DNA of 64,000 bases from the NCBI RefSeq assembly GCF_001650345.1, contig NZ_LVHF01000015.1, forward strand, positions 13,524 to 77,523, written 5' to 3'. Below the pieces are notes generated by a model, which saw only the letters and a program-made list of their open reading frames with translations, was not told the DNA's origin and ran no database searches. The stretch comes from Photobacterium jeanii (lineage in GTDB: Bacteria > Pseudomonadota > Gammaproteobacteria > Enterobacterales > Vibrionaceae). Each line of letters opens with the position of its first letter. Within the stretch, counting starts at the first letter, position 1. Shown piece by piece: positions 18,289-29,105 of the stretch. The position numbers and the translations under genes were made by a program.

Positions 18289-20331
18289 ATGTCAAACCCA
18301 TTACTGACGATGACGGATCTGCCTCCGTTTTCTCAAATTAAAGCTGAACATATTCAACCAGCGGTCGAACAAGCGATTGCGGAATGTCGCGCCAATGTTG
18401 ACGCAGTATTGGCGAACGATGCGCCACCAAGCTGGGACACCATTTGTGCACCACTGGCGGAAACCGATGATCGCCTTAGCCGTATTTGGTCACCGGTTTC
18501 GCACCTTAACGGGGTGAAAAACAGCCCTGAGCTGCGTGAAGCGTATGAAGCGTGCTTGCCAATGTTGTCGGATTATGGCACTTGGGTTGGTCAGCACAAA
18601 GGTTTATACGAGGCGTACAAAGCCATCAAAGCGAGCGATGACTTTGCTAAGCTGAGCCCTGCCCAGCAAAAAAGCATTACTGATGCGTTAAAAGACTTCG
18701 AGCTATCGGGTATTGGACTACCTGCGGCTGAACAGCATCGTTACGGTGAGATCAGCAAGCGCTTATCTGAACTATCGTCGACATTCAGTAACAACGTACT
18801 GGATGCCACCATGGGCTGGACCAAACATGTGACCGATGAAGCGGCACTGGCAGGTTTACCTGAGTCAGCACTGCAAGCGGCTCAAGCGGCAGCGCAAGCC
18901 AAAGAGCTCGAAGGCTACTTGTTTACGCTGGAAATACCCTCTTACCTCCCGGTGATGACCTACTGTGAAAACAGCGCGCTGCGTCAAGAGATGTACGAAG
19001 CGTTTGTTACTCGTGCTTCTGATCGCGGTCCGAATGCAGGCCAATGGGATAACAGCGAAATCATTGCTGAAAAACTGAAATTAACCCACGAGCTAGCGCG
19101 TCTGCTGGGCTTTAATACTTACAGTGAAAAGTCCCTTGCAACCAAGATGGCGGAAACGCCAGATCAGGTGTTGAGCTTCTTAAATGATTTGGCAAACCGA
19201 GCGAAACCGCAGGGTGAGCGCGAAGTGGCTGAGCTGCGTGAATTTGCGAAAAGCGAATGTGGTGCCGAAGAGCTACAACCTTGGGATTTCGCTTTCTATG
19301 GCGAGAAACTTAAGCAGCACCGTTACAGCATTTCTGACGAACAATTGCGTCCTTACTTCCCTGAGCAAACTGCGGTATCTGGCCTGTTTGAAGTGCTAAA
19401 ACGTGTGTTTGGCATGGAAGTGAAGCAGCGCGATGGCGTTGATGTGTGGGATGAGACCGTTAACTTTTACGACATCTTTGATAGCAAAGGTGCGCTGCGT
19501 GGTAGCTTTTACTTAGATTTGTACGCGCGTGAACACAAGCGTGGTGGTGCATGGATGGACGAGTGTATCGTGCGTCGTACACGCGAAGATGGCAGCCTGC
19601 AAGCGCCAGTGGCGTACCTGACTTGTAACTTCAATAAACCGATTGGTGATAAGCCTGCGCTGTTTACTCACGATGAAGTGGTGACCTTGTTCCACGAAAC
19701 GGGTCACGGTATTCACCACATGCTGACGCAGATCGATGTGCCAGCAGTCTCGGGCATTAACGGGGTGCCGTGGGATGCAGTTGAGCTTCCAAGCCAGTTC
19801 CTCGAAAACTGGTGTTGGGAAGAAGAAGCGCTGGCGTTTATCTCGGGTCATTACGAAACCGGTGAAGCGTTACCGAAAGCGATGCTAGAGAAAATGCTGG
19901 CGGCGAAGAATTTCCAATCGGCGATGGGTATTTTGCGTCAGTTGGAATTCGGCCTGTTCGATTTCACCTTGTACACCCAATACGATCCTGAAGTGGGCGC
20001 TCAAGTGCTAGAGACGCTGGCGGATATCAAATCACGAGTGTCTGTAGTGCAAAGCCCTGAATGGGGACGTTTCCCGCACAGCTTTAGCCACATTTTTGCT
20101 GGCGGCTACAGTGCTGGTTACTACAGCTACCTATGGGCAGAGTTACTGTCTTCTGATGCGTTCTCGCGCTTTGAAGAAGAGGGGATTTTTAACACCCAAA
20201 CGGGTGCTGATTTCCTTGATTGCATTCTAGAGCGTGGTGGCAGTGAAGAGCCGATGGAGTTATTCAAACGCTTCCGTGGTCGCGAGCCGCAACTGGACGC
20301 GATGCTGCGCCACTGTGGTATTACTGGTTAG
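18289..20331 (+). CDS. prlC: Oligopeptidase A
   Basis: Cytoplasmic M3-family zinc metallopeptidase that degrades oligopeptides, including cleaved signal peptides. The zinc motif HETGH is at residues 469-473 with the downstream Glu in LPSQFLENW. The ATG at 18289 is preferred over an in-frame GTG at 18244 because AAAGG lies 8 bases upstream and the product then has 680 residues, the usual length (start MSNPLLTMTDLPPFS). It ends in a good terminator. In Escherichia coli prlC is followed by rsmJ; that gene is absent here. Confidence 0.96.
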   Translation: MSNPLLTMTDLPPFSQIKAEHIQPAVEQAIAECRANVDAVLANDAPPSWDTICAPLAETDDRLSRIWSPVSHLNGVKNSPELREAYEACLPMLSDYGTWVGQHKGLYEAYKAIKASDDFAKLSPAQQKSITDALKDFELSGIGLPAAEQHRYGEISKRLSELSSTFSNNVLDATMGWTKHVTDEAALAGLPESALQAAQAAAQAKELEGYLFTLEIPSYLPVMTYCENSALRQEMYEAFVTRASDRGPNAGQWDNSEIIAEKLKLTHELARLLGFNTYSEKSLATKMAETPDQVLSFLNDLANRAKPQGEREVAELREFAKSECGAEELQPWDFAFYGEKLKQHRYSISDEQLRPYFPEQTAVSGLFEVLKRVFGMEVKQRDGVDVWDETVNFYDIFDSKGALRGSFYLDLYAREHKRGGAWMDECIVRRTREDGSLQAPVAYLTCNFNKPIGDKPALFTHDEVVTLFHETGHGIHHMLTQIDVPAVSGINGVPWDAVELPSQFLENWCWEEEALAFISGHYETGEALPKAMLEKMLAAKNFQSAMGILRQLEFGLFDFTLYTQYDPEVGAQVLETLADIKSRVSVVQSPEWGRFPHSFSHIFAGGYSAGYYSYLWAELLSSDAFSRFEEEGIFNTQTGADFLDCILERGGSEEPMELFKRFRGREPQLDAMLRHCGITG

Positions 20332-20358
20332 TTGTTGATTAATCAACGTTTGATATGA

Positions 20359-20385
20359 AAAAGGCTCCTTCGGGAGCCTTTTGCG
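20359..20385. terminator. Terminator between prlC and gppA
   Basis: AAAAGGCTCC pairs with GGAGCCTTTT around a TTCG tetraloop; A and T flanks let it serve both convergent genes. Confidence 0.85.
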
Positions 20386-20410
20386 TATTAGGTAGTGACT
20401 GATACCTTGG

Positions 20411-21922
20411 TTATTCGGAGTCAGTTTGCTCGTCTTGCACTTCAATCGCGAGCGGCCAACCCATGTCGGTTTGGCGTGTGGCTTCTTGCATCAGCTCGGC
20501 TTGGGTTAGCGGGTTTTGTGCTAACCAAGTACTCGGCAGAGATAAGGTGAGGTTGTTATCGTTCACCGTTAAGGTTGTTGGTGGCTGATGTTGATGCTCA
20601 CGACGGTGGCACAAGATGATAGCTAAGCGAAGTAAACGCAAAATACGGGTTGCACTAGCGGCTGACAGGGCATGCTGCTCTGGCAGGCTGGTGATCTGTT
20701 CGCGGTGACGACGCAGTAGCTCGGCGATCAACAATTGCTGGGCGCGGGTAAAGCCGGGTAAATCAAGGTGACGGATCAAGTAAGCAGCATGCTCGCCGCT
20801 TTTCTTAAATTCGATACTGGCACCGATTTCGTGCAAGGTACTGCTGGCATGCAGCAGACAGGCGGCTTGCGGCTCTAGTTGCCACGCTTGCTGACAGCTT
20901 TGTAGTAGGGCTGCGGCAGTAGCTGCCACATTACCTGAGTGGATCGCATCGAGCTGGAAGCGTTGTTTGACGCTGTTGAGGGTACGCTCACGCACATCGT
21001 GGTGGCGCATCTGACTCATCATTTCGTACACCATGCCTTCACGCAGGGCACCGCCGGCGAGGGTCATGGTTTCGATTTGTAGCGACTCAAATAGGGCGAT
21101 CAAAATGGATAAACCGCTTGGGAACACCAATGCGCGCTCTAAGGTTAGCCCTTCGATATCGAGATCTTCCAATCGCTCGTACTGCATCGCTTGGCGTTGC
21201 AGGCGCTTGAGCTTTTGTAGGGTGATCACTTCATCCATGCCTTGTTCCAGCATGATTTCTTGCAGCGCTTGTACGGTACCGCTGGCACCGACACAGGTAT
21301 CCCAACCCAGTTGTTGGTACTGCTCTAAAATGGGCTCAATCGCGGTTTTTGCGGCGGTGATGGCGGCATCAAAGTTTGCCGCGGTTAACTCACGGTCTTT
21401 GAAGTAGCGCTCAAGCCAAGTCACACAGCCAATTTTTAGGCTGGTGAGAGCATTGGCATCAAAACCAGCCCCGATGATCACTTCGGTGCTGGCGCCGCCG
21501 ATATCGACCACCAAGCGCTTATCGCTGCCACCCGAGGTGTGTGCCACCCCTTGGTAGATGATACGCGCTTCTTCTTCACCCGGAATGATATCAACCGGGT
21601 GACCCAGAATGGTTTTCGCTTTAGCTAGGAAAGTGTCAGCATTCACTGCTGTACGCAGGGCTGCGGTACCGACAATACGAATACGCTCAGCGGGAATATC
21701 TTGAAGACGCTCAGCAAATAGGCTTAGACATTCCCAACCACGCTGCATGGCTTCTTCGCTTAGGACGTTGTCGTGGTTTAAACCGGCAGCTAAACGCACT
21801 TTGCGTTTGATTTTCGCCAGTGTTTTCACACTGCCCGCGACTTCACGCACAATCCACATGTGGAAGCTGTTGGAGCCTAAATCAATCGCGGCGTACAAAG
21901 GTGATACTGAACTTCTTTCCAT
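20411..21922 (-). CDS. gppA: Guanosine pentaphosphate phosphohydrolase (Ppx/GppA family)
   Basis: Converts pppGpp to ppGpp and may also act on polyphosphate. The Ppx/GppA fold is clear: [18 protein letters not shown] at the N-terminus, [15 protein letters not shown], the phosphate-binding [12 protein letters not shown], and [15 protein letters not shown]. The C-terminal third is the HD-like helical domain. Length is 503 residues, typical for GppA rather than the shorter exopolyphosphatases. It follows rhlB by 15 bases on the same strand, the conserved rhlB-gppA operon. Confidence 0.93.
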   Translation of the reverse strand: MERSSVSPLYAAIDLGSNSFHMWIVREVAGSVKTLAKIKRKVRLAAGLNHDNVLSEEAMQRGWECLSLFAERLQDIPAERIRIVGTAALRTAVNADTFLAKAKTILGHPVDIIPGEEEARIIYQGVAHTSGGSDKRLVVDIGGASTEVIIGAGFDANALTSLKIGCVTWLERYFKDRELTAANFDAAITAAKTAIEPILEQYQQLGWDTCVGASGTVQALQEIMLEQGMDEVITLQKLKRLQRQAMQYERLEDLDIEGLTLERALVFPSGLSILIALFESLQIETMTLAGGALREGMVYEMMSQMRHHDVRERTLNSVKQRFQLDAIHSGNVAATAAALLQSCQQAWQLEPQAACLLHASSTLHEIGASIEFKKSGEHAAYLIRHLDLPGFTRAQQLLIAELLRRHREQITSLPEQHALSAASATRILRLLRLAIILCHRREHQHQPPTTLTVNDNNLTLSLPSTWLAQNPLTQAELMQEATRQTDMGWPLAIEVQDEQTDSE

Positions 21923-21937
21923 AGACTTATCTGCTGC

Positions 21938-23242
21938 TTATTGCTTTTGCTGTTGTGGACGGCGACGACGCTGACGCGATTGTCCCTGACCTTGCCCTTG
22001 ACGGGAATTGTTACGACGGCTGTTGCTTTGACGCGGAGCACGTTGTACTGCCAGTGGTGCTGGTAGTTCGGTTAGCAGCGCATCGCTGTCGTATTTTGAT
22101 ACTGGAATCGAGTGCTCGATGTAAGTCTCAATCGCTGGTAGGTTGATCGCATAACCTTCACACGCAAAGCTGATCGAGTGACCACTTGCGCCAGCACGAC
22201 CAGTACGACCGATACGGTGTACGTAGTCTTCGGCATCGTCAGGAAGATCGTAGTTAAATACGTGCGTTACTTGTGGAATATGTAAACCACGAGCAGCAAC
22301 ATCGGTCGCGACAAGAATATCGACTTCACCTTGGGTGAATTGCTCAAGAATGCGCACACGCTTTTTCTGAGGGACATCACCGGTTAGTAGACCGACACGG
22401 TGTTCATCGGCAGCAAGGTGCGCCCAGATGTCTTCACAGCGGTGCTTGGTGTTGGCGAAGATAATCGCGCGGTCTGGCCATTCTTCTTCGATCAGCGTTT
22501 GAAGCAGACGCATTTTTTCTTTGTTCGATGGGTAGAACAGTTCTTCTTGAATGCGGTGACCGGTTTTTTGCTCAGGCTCAACCACCACGCTTTCAGGGCT
22601 GTTCATGTGCTCGAACGCAAGCTCTTTCACGCGGTATGACAGCGTCGCTGAAAATAGCATGTTCAAACGGGCTTCTGGCGCAGGCATACGACGGAACAAG
22701 AAACGGATATCTTTAATGAAACCCAAATCGAACATACGGTCGGCTTCATCAAGCACCACCACTTGGATGCTGCGAAGGTCGATCACACGTTGCTTGTAGA
22801 AATCGATAATACGACCACAAGTACCGATCAGGATATCAACACCGTTTTCTAGTGTTTTTTGTTGTTTTTCATACGCTTCACCACCGTAAGCTAGACCTGC
22901 AGTTAGACCTGTGCTTTCGATAAGTGGTTTTGCATCGTTGAAAATTTGGATCGCCAATTCACGCGTTGGCGCCATGATGATGGCACGCGGTTGGTTTGGC
23001 TTGCGCTCAGCAGGCGCTGGCGTACGTAGTAGGTGGTTAAATGCAGCAGTTAGAAAGGCAAGGGTCTTACCTGTACCCGTTTGCGCTTGTCCTGCAATAT
23101 CATGGCCGGAGAGCACTACCGGCAATGCCAAGGCTTGAATAGGGGTACAGTTATGAAACCCTTTCTTGTCCAAACCCGCGATAACCTGAGGTTCTAGACC
23201 TAGGTCGGCAAATTTTTGCTCTGTGATATGAGTCGTCTTCAT
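21938..23242 (-). CDS. rhlB: ATP-dependent RNA helicase RhlB
   Basis: DEAD-box helicase that unwinds structured RNA for the RNase E degradosome. In order: the Q motif (CTPIQ, residues 32-36), motif I AQTGTGKT (53-60), motif Ib PTRELA, motif II DEAD, motif III SAT, and in the second RecA domain [13 protein letters not shown] and HRIGRTGR. The C-terminal tail from about residue 400 is Arg/Gln rich and disordered, suitable for RNA contact. Length 434 fits the family. It is divergent from trxA, the arrangement seen in many relatives, and is followed at once by gppA. Confidence 0.96.
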   Translation of the reverse strand: MKTTHITEQKFADLGLEPQVIAGLDKKGFHNCTPIQALALPVVLSGHDIAGQAQTGTGKTLAFLTAAFNHLLRTPAPAERKPNQPRAIIMAPTRELAIQIFNDAKPLIESTGLTAGLAYGGEAYEKQQKTLENGVDILIGTCGRIIDFYKQRVIDLRSIQVVVLDEADRMFDLGFIKDIRFLFRRMPAPEARLNMLFSATLSYRVKELAFEHMNSPESVVVEPEQKTGHRIQEELFYPSNKEKMRLLQTLIEEEWPDRAIIFANTKHRCEDIWAHLAADEHRVGLLTGDVPQKKRVRILEQFTQGEVDILVATDVAARGLHIPQVTHVFNYDLPDDAEDYVHRIGRTGRAGASGHSISFACEGYAINLPAIETYIEHSIPVSKYDSDALLTELPAPLAVQRAPRQSNSRRNNSRQGQGQGQSRQRRRRPQQQKQ

Positions 23243-23575
23243 TGCTATAGAATATCAGCTTAGGGTTGCAATACGAAACGGATTCAATTCAAATAGGGCA
23301 ACGATTTGCTCTTTATACTATGAGATAGGTCAGGTTTAACGTATTTCAACTAGCCTGATTTGATCATTCTAGCGTATAAATAATACTTAATCAGACAAGC
23401 TATCTGATCATGTAAGCGGATTTAACCTACCAATTCATCGTGTATTAACCTGTAATTAGAGAGACTAATTACCGACCTTTGCGCCTTGAATTTACTGGTG
23501 TTTTATCAGTTAAACATTGAACATTTACTTATCCGGATTGGTATAAGCTAATAAAATCAACCATTGGAGTGGAAG
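23243..23575. other. Divergent promoter region of rhlB and trxA
   Basis: Non-coding spacer. It holds one 7-bp inverted repeat (TAATTAG/CTAATTA, 23453-23471, five-base spacer) that might bind a regulator. No convincing promoter consensus could be assigned by eye. Confidence 0.45.
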
Positions 23576-23902
23576 ATGAGCGACAAGATTGTGCAGCTAA
23601 GCGATGCAAGCTTTGAAAGCGATGTGATTAACGCTGCTGGCCCTGTACTAGTCGATTTTTGGGCTGAATGGTGTGGTCCATGTAAAATGATTGCCCCAAT
23701 CCTTGACGAGATTGCTGAAGAATACGAAGGCAAGCTAACGATTGGTAAGCTAAACATTGATCAGAATGCTGCAACGCCACCAAAATTTGGTATTCGTGGT
23801 ATCCCAACGTTACTGCTATTTAAAGACGGTAACGTGGCAGCAACGAAAGTTGGTGCCCTATCAAAATCACAACTTAAAGAGTTCCTAGACGCGAACGTTT
23901 AA
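23576..23902 (+). CDS. trxA: Thioredoxin 1
   Basis: Small cytoplasmic thiol-disulfide reductase, electron donor for ribonucleotide reductase, methionine sulfoxide reductase and others. The active site WCGPC is at residues 32-36, and the cis-proline is in the [10 protein letters not shown] segment. The ATG at 23576 lies after GGAG, whereas an upstream TTG overlaps the ribosome binding site. The 108 residues match the family, and rho follows as in related genomes. Confidence 0.96.
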   Translation: MSDKIVQLSDASFESDVINAAGPVLVDFWAEWCGPCKMIAPILDEIAEEYEGKLTIGKLNIDQNAATPPKFGIRGIPTLLLFKDGNVAATKVGALSKSQLKEFLDANV

Positions 23903-23916
23903 GATGTAAATTCCGG

Positions 23917-23949
23917 ACTGTGCGCAGTTCCATATTGTGCACAGTTTGT
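23917..23949 (+). terminator. Probable terminator after trxA
   Basis: ACTGTGC pairs with GCACAGT, extended by an inner CA/TG, followed by TTGTCTT. The T-run is interrupted, so strength is uncertain. Confidence 0.45.
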
Positions 23950-24097
23950 CTTGCGACTATGCTAGACGGATGGAAGGTTTAGTGCTAACTTATTGCACGT
24001 AAATATCAAACTTGTTCATTTCATGACCAGCCCCATTGGTCAATAATTCTCTCAACTTATATAGAACCCCATTTTGACAAACAAGAAACCCACCACT

Positions 24098-25363
24098 ATG
24101 AATCTTACAGAACTGAAGAACCAACCTATTTCTAAGTTGGTTGCGCTTGGCGAAAGCTTAGGATTGGAAAATTTAGCGCGCTTAAGAAAGCAAGACATCA
24201 TCTTCGCGATTCTAAAGCAGCACGCAAAAGGTGGTGAGGACATTTTTGGCGATGGTGTTCTAGAAATTCTTCAAGATGGTTTCGGTTTCCTTCGCTCAGC
24301 AGACAGTTCTTACCTTGCCGGTCCCGACGACATCTACGTTTCTCCTAGCCAAATCCGCCGTTTCAACCTTCGTACTGGTGACACCATTGCGGGTAAAATC
24401 CGCCCACCAAAAGATGGCGAACGTTACTTTGCGCTACTGAAAGTAAATGAAGTTAACCACGACAAGCCTGACAACGCCCGCAACAAGATCCTGTTTGAAA
24501 ACTTAACCCCGCTACACGCTAACGAACGTATGCGTATGGAGCGTGGTAATGGTTCTACCGAAGACATCACCGCACGTGTTCTTGATTTAGCATCACCAAT
24601 TGGTAAAGGTCAGCGTGGTCTGATCGTAGCACCGCCGAAAGCGGGTAAAACCATGTTGCTACAGAACATTGCTCAAAGCATTGCTTACAACCACCCTGAG
24701 TGTGAGTTAATGGTATTGCTTATCGACGAACGTCCGGAAGAAGTGACCGAGATGCAACGCCTAGTGAAAGGTGAAGTGGTTGCCTCGACGTTCGATGAGC
24801 CAGCTTCTCGTCACGTACAAGTGGCAGAAATGGTCATTGAAAAGGCGAAACGCCTAGTTGAACACAAAAAAGACGTAGTGATCCTACTGGACTCTATCAC
24901 TCGTCTAGCGCGTGCCTACAACACCGTAGTACCTTCATCAGGTAAAGTACTAACGGGTGGTGTGGATGCTAACGCACTACACCGTCCGAAGCGTTTCTTC
25001 GGTGCGGCACGTAACGTAGAAGAAGGTGGTAGCCTAACTATCATCGCAACCGCACTGGTTGATACGGGTTCTAAGATGGACGAAGTGATCTACGAAGAAT
25101 TTAAAGGTACAGGTAACATGGAACTGCACCTATCTCGTAAGATCGCAGAGAAACGTGTATTCCCTGCGATTGATATCAACCGCTCTGGTACACGTCGTGA
25201 AGAGCTACTGGCGAAAGCGGATGAGCTACAGAAGATGTGGATCCTGCGTAAGATTGTTCATGCTATGGGTGAAATCGACACCATGGAATTCATGATCGAC
25301 AAGCTATCTATGACTAAGACCAACGATGAGTTCTTTGACGCAATGCGTCGCCAAAACTCGTAA
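24098..25363 (+). CDS. rho: Transcription termination factor Rho
   Basis: Hexameric RNA-dependent ATPase that ends transcription at unstructured C-rich RNA. The N-terminal helical and cold-shock-like RNA-binding domains ([19 protein letters not shown], then [32 protein letters not shown]) precede the ATPase core with Walker A APPKAGKT and the [16 protein letters not shown] segment. The Q-loop and R-loop [10 protein letters not shown] are intact. The ATG at 24098 gives 421 residues, as usual; an upstream TTG is rejected. The ribosome binding site is poor, which fits the known autoregulation of rho in its leader, although no leader peptide was identified here. Confidence 0.97.
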   Translation: MNLTELKNQPISKLVALGESLGLENLARLRKQDIIFAILKQHAKGGEDIFGDGVLEILQDGFGFLRSADSSYLAGPDDIYVSPSQIRRFNLRTGDTIAGKIRPPKDGERYFALLKVNEVNHDKPDNARNKILFENLTPLHANERMRMERGNGSTEDITARVLDLASPIGKGQRGLIVAPPKAGKTMLLQNIAQSIAYNHPECELMVLLIDERPEEVTEMQRLVKGEVVASTFDEPASRHVQVAEMVIEKAKRLVEHKKDVVILLDSITRLARAYNTVVPSSGKVLTGGVDANALHRPKRFFGAARNVEEGGSLTIIATALVDTGSKMDEVIYEEFKGTGNMELHLSRKIAEKRVFPAIDINRSGTRREELLAKADELQKMWILRKIVHAMGEIDTMEFMIDKLSMTKTNDEFFDAMRRQNS

Positions 25364-25422
25364 TTGGACTGAATGCCCAGCAAGGGCAAACTCGATAACA
25401 GTCGAGACCAGTCACAAATTAG

Positions 25423-25449
25423 AAAACGCCACCTCGTGTGGCGTTTTTT
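25423..25449 (+). terminator. Intrinsic terminator after rho
   Basis: AAAACGCCAC pairs with GTGGCGTTTT and is followed by more T. Confidence 0.85.
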
Positions 25450-25679
25450 ATTGCCTGAGGTTAGGGCATAATTGATTTTATACACTATTCAATTATGAGT
25501 GGTGATTGGGTGAGATGACGCAATGTTTGCGTTAAGTGATTGAAGCGGATAAATGCTCACCAAAAGATAAGCAATGCGGTGCGTAGTAAAGTGATCGCAA
25601 CGAAGTATTAGTACTTTTTTACCTTGTTTTTCCTTGGCTAAAGGCAGTGAGTGCGCTATAGCTAGGATAACAATTATCA

Positions 25680-25737
25680 ATAACGTCAGGACGACGTTAT
25701 ACCTCATAGCCGTGATCTGTTATTGCCTGCAATAACA
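25680..25737. promoter_or_regulatory. Two palindromes upstream of the unrecognised periplasmic gene
   Basis: An 8-bp inverted repeat ATAACGTC/GACGTTAT (25680-25700) and a 9-bp one TGTTATTGC/GCAATAACA (25718-25737) lie in tandem 39-96 bases before the next start codon. The spacing suits operators around a promoter, but no regulator is identified. The remaining part of the 410-base gap after rho contains only the rho terminator. Confidence 0.4.
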
Positions 25738-25775
25738 ATGGCGACGAGGCCACTCTCTACTAAGAAGGAGATAGC

Positions 25776-26765
25776 ATGCGACTAGGATGGTGCATGATAC
25801 TCTTACTACTTCTGACAACGACGACGTCGGTTTCGGCACAACAAGTGACCGAGCGGCAAGTAGAAGAAGTGAGTCAATCTCAACAAGTGCTCGATCGCGC
25901 ACAAGCCCTCAAAACCCTTTACGAACGTAATGAATTTCGTGCGTTGGAATTTAACCTGTCGCAATTGCCGCCTTTAGCGCAAGAAGCCGTGCGAGAGAAC
26001 TTGGTTCATTATGCGGCGGAGTTTGGCAAGTTAGATCAAGCCAAAGCCACTTGGTTGGCTGAGCAGGCTGGTCGTAAACCTGAGTTCAGTATTGTTGAGC
26101 AAGGGGATGGTTATCAGGTGACCAAGGCGGCATTTCATTACGGGGCGAAGGCGCGAACTTTGATCCAGCACTGGGAGCACGAACTGCAAGCCGATGACAT
26201 GATGCGCAAAGCCGAATCGGGCACCTTACAGTTATCTAAATGGCTGACCCTCAACCAAACTACTCAAAAACAGCGTCGTGATTTATTCCTTGAGCGAGTG
26301 AAGGATTTATCCCCCCAAGCGATTGATAAGCTGGTGGCACAGTTTGCAACTGACAGTCAGCTATTGTGGCTGCCAGATAACGCCATTATTGCCAGCTTAG
26401 CGGCACATTCGGGTGACGATGAAATGTATCAATTGTTGTGGCGACGCCGCAGCGATCACTACAGTTACCAAGAGTTGAACCGCTTGGCCTCGTTAGCCCC
26501 GCAACCGGACGCGCTGACCCAGTTGATGGCGGCGACCATGAACCCGTCGCTCAAGCAACAAGCCTTTAAAACCTTGATTGCCTTGAAGCCGATGCCAGCC
26601 AGTACGCGTCAGTTTCTGATCGCCAAAATGGGCGAAAACGATGATGGCGTGGTGGTGGCACAACAACTGGCGCAACAAGGTTACAGCAGTTGGCTGCGTC
26701 AATTGGCGTCTTCTCATAGCAGTAATGTGCTGAAAAAGAATCTGCAAATAGTGTTAGAGCAGTAA
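25776..26765 (+). CDS. Unrecognised exported protein between rho and ubiD
   Basis: I do not recognise a family. A signal peptide (MRLGWCMILLLLLTTTTSVSA, cleavage near residue 21) indicates export to the periplasm. The mature part (about 308 residues) is strongly helical and Gln/Ala/Leu rich, with short helical units such as LERVKDLSPQAIDKLVAQF and LNRLASLAPQPDALTQLMAATMNPSLKQQAFKTLIAL, resembling HEAT-like repeats. The AAGGAG site is excellent. It is transcribed alone and its palindromic upstream region suggests its own control. A scaffold or binding role is only a guess. Confidence 0.75.
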   Translation: MRLGWCMILLLLLTTTTSVSAQQVTERQVEEVSQSQQVLDRAQALKTLYERNEFRALEFNLSQLPPLAQEAVRENLVHYAAEFGKLDQAKATWLAEQAGRKPEFSIVEQGDGYQVTKAAFHYGAKARTLIQHWEHELQADDMMRKAESGTLQLSKWLTLNQTTQKQRRDLFLERVKDLSPQAIDKLVAQFATDSQLLWLPDNAIIASLAAHSGDDEMYQLLWRRRSDHYSYQELNRLASLAPQPDALTQLMAATMNPSLKQQAFKTLIALKPMPASTRQFLIAKMGENDDGVVVAQQLAQQGYSSWLRQLASSHSSNVLKKNLQIVLEQ

Positions 26766-26875
26766 CAGCGCGCGTGATAATCGGGTGAGATCACGTTAAC
26801 AACTCGTTATAATATCGCTCCAATAAGTGATGGGCACACCGATTATCGGGTGCCACTTGGTAACGGGTAGCACCT

Positions 26876-28774
26876 ATGAAATTCAAGGATCTGCGCGACT
26901 TTATCGAATACCTTGAGCAGCAAGGTAAGTTAAAGCGCATCTCGCAGCCTATCGATCCCAATCAGGAAATGACAGAAATCTGCGACCGCACCCTGCGCGC
27001 GGGCGGTCCAGCGCTGTTGTTCGAAAATCCAATCGGTTACGACATCCCTGTTCTAGCCAACCTATACGGCACACCTGAGCGGGTGGCGATTGGTATGGGC
27101 CGTGACGATGTTAAAGAGCTTCGCGAAGTGGGTAAGCTGCTTGCTTACCTAAAAGAGCCTGAGCCACCACGTGGTTTTCGTGATGCGCTCGATAAAATCC
27201 CTGTGTTTAAGCAAGTGCTGAACATGCCAGCTAAGCGACTACGTAAAGCGGCATGTCAGGATATCGTCTGGCAGGGTGACGAAGTTGATTTAGATAAAAT
27301 CCCCGTGATGAGCTGTTGGCCGGGCGATGTTGCGCCACTGCTAACGTGGGGGTTAACCATTACTCGTGGGCCGAATAAAAAACGCCAAAACCTAGGGATT
27401 TACCGCCAGCAAAAACTGGGTAAGAACAAGGTGATCATGCGTTGGTTGGCGCACCGTGGTGGAGCGTTGGATTTACGCGAATGGATGGAAACCAACCCGG
27501 GCAAACCTTTCCCAGTGTCTGTGGCGTTTGGTGCCGATCCGGCAACGATTTTAGGGGCGGTGACCCCAGTGCCGGATACCTTATCTGAGTATGCGTTTGC
27601 AGGCTTGCTTCGTGGCAGTAAAACCGAAGTTGTGAAAAGCATCAGCAACGACTTAGAAGTACCAGCGAGCGCGGAAATTGTTCTGGAAGGGTATATCGAC
27701 CCCAACGAATTTGCCGATGAAGGTCCGTACGGTGATCACACGGGTTACTACAACGAAGTGGAACGTCACCATGTGTTTACCGTGACCCACGTGACCATGC
27801 GTAATAATCCGATCTATCACAGCACTTATACCGGTCGTCCGCCTGATGAACCTGCGGTGTTAGGGGTGGCGCTGAACGAAGTGTTCGTGCCGATCTTGCA
27901 AAAACAATTCCCTGAGATTGTCGATTTCTACCTGCCACCAGAAGGGTGTTCGTACCGCATGGCGGTGGTGACCATGAAGAAGCAGTACCCAGGTCATGCC
28001 AAGCGAGTCATGATGGGCGTGTGGTCGTTCTTGCGCCAGTTCATGTACACCAAGTATGTGATTGTGTGCGATGAAACCGTGAATGCCCGCGATTGGAACA
28101 GTGTGATCGATGCGATGACGGTCCATATGGATCCGCTGCGCGATACTGTGATGATCGATAATACTCCCATCGACTCACTCGACTTTGCCTCTCCTGTGGT
28201 TGGCTTAGGCTCTAAGATGGGCTTGGATGCGACCATTAAATGGGACGCAGAAACGGCAACCACACCAACAACGGTCGTTAACTTGGATACCAGCTTTGAT
28301 ATCGAGGCGGGACTGGCAGCGCTGCGTCAGCAGTACCCTGAGATTGTTGATTGTTACTTGCCACCGGAAGCCGATAGTCACCGTATGGCGATTGTGAGCA
28401 TCAAGAAACAAGGGGCTGGTCACGGCATTGCGGTGATCGAAGCGGTGTGGGCGTTCATGGCGCAATTTACCGATCCTAAGTTTGTGATTGTGTGCGATGA
28501 CGATGTGAATGTTCGTGATTGGAACGATGTCATTTGGGCGGTCACTACGCGAATGGATCCAAGCCGCGATACCGTGATGCTGACCCGTGATGCGGCGACG
28601 CAGCTCGAGGTTGGCACTAGCTCTAAGATGGGGCTGGATGCGACCAATAAGCTGGCGGGTGAAACCGACCGTGAATGGGGCACCCCGATTAGCAAAGATC
28701 CGGAAATCGTCGCTAAAATTGACGCGATCTGGGATGATTTAGCGATTTTTAACGATAAGTCAGCGCAAGTGTGA
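26876..28774 (+). CDS. ubiD: 4-hydroxy-3-polyprenylbenzoate decarboxylase, with duplicated C-terminal segment
   Basis: Decarboxylates the polyprenyl-hydroxybenzoate intermediate of ubiquinone synthesis, using prenylated FMN. The N-terminal 340 residues are standard UbiD ([20 protein letters not shown], and [12 protein letters not shown] in the active site). The protein is 632 residues, about 135 longer than the Escherichia coli enzyme, because a C-terminal segment occurs twice: residues about 346-455 and 488-592. Both copies have PEIVD-YLPPE, VIVCD, RDWN, MDP-RDTVM and SKMGLDAT. Long UbiD proteins are, as far as I recall, usual in Vibrionaceae. It begins a run with ferredoxin and fre. Confidence 0.94.
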   Translation: MKFKDLRDFIEYLEQQGKLKRISQPIDPNQEMTEICDRTLRAGGPALLFENPIGYDIPVLANLYGTPERVAIGMGRDDVKELREVGKLLAYLKEPEPPRGFRDALDKIPVFKQVLNMPAKRLRKAACQDIVWQGDEVDLDKIPVMSCWPGDVAPLLTWGLTITRGPNKKRQNLGIYRQQKLGKNKVIMRWLAHRGGALDLREWMETNPGKPFPVSVAFGADPATILGAVTPVPDTLSEYAFAGLLRGSKTEVVKSISNDLEVPASAEIVLEGYIDPNEFADEGPYGDHTGYYNEVERHHVFTVTHVTMRNNPIYHSTYTGRPPDEPAVLGVALNEVFVPILQKQFPEIVDFYLPPEGCSYRMAVVTMKKQYPGHAKRVMMGVWSFLRQFMYTKYVIVCDETVNARDWNSVIDAMTVHMDPLRDTVMIDNTPIDSLDFASPVVGLGSKMGLDATIKWDAETATTPTTVVNLDTSFDIEAGLAALRQQYPEIVDCYLPPEADSHRMAIVSIKKQGAGHGIAVIEAVWAFMAQFTDPKFVIVCDDDVNVRDWNDVIWAVTTRMDPSRDTVMLTRDAATQLEVGTSSKMGLDATNKLAGETDREWGTPISKDPEIVAKIDAIWDDLAIFNDKSAQV

Positions 28775-28795
28775 TGCTTGCGCCCCAAAAATAGA

Positions 28796-29071
28796 ATGAA
28801 CAAACACCAAGTACGCCTGTTGCCTGCCGATATTACTTTTACTGCGACTGAGCATGAGAGTGTGTTGGCAGCGGCGCTCAACGCAGGTATCGCTTTTCCT
28901 AACCGATGTCAGGTCGGGGCGTGCGCGATGTGCATGTGTCGCAAACTATCGGGCGAGATAAGTTACCAACTAGAGCCTATGCTTACTGAGAATGAGCAAG
29001 CCGAAGGTTGGATTTTTACTTGTCAGGCAACCGCGAAAAGTGACTTGGTGCTCAGCCTTGATACGGATTAA
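28796..29071 (+). CDS. Small plant-type [2Fe-2S] ferredoxin
   Basis: Electron carrier of 91 residues. The iron-sulfur signature is clear: CQVGACAMC (Cys-x4-Cys-x2-Cys) with the fourth ligand in FTCQA. The N-terminal strands (QVRLLPADITFTATEHESVLAAAL) complete the beta-grasp fold. The first ATG of the homologous frame is chosen; an upstream TTG is possible but the ribosome binding site is weak for both. It starts 21 bases after ubiD and ends 34 before fre. Its size resembles YfaE, the ferredoxin that maintains ribonucleotide reductase, but here it is paired with fre rather than nrdAB. It may be the ferredoxin half of a split flavin reductase. Confidence 0.88.
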   Translation: MNKHQVRLLPADITFTATEHESVLAAALNAGIAFPNRCQVGACAMCMCRKLSGEISYQLEPMLTENEQAEGWIFTCQATAKSDLVLSLDTD

Positions 29072-29105
29072 CCCCGTCAGGCACCTGAACGACTAGAGGA
29101 AAACC

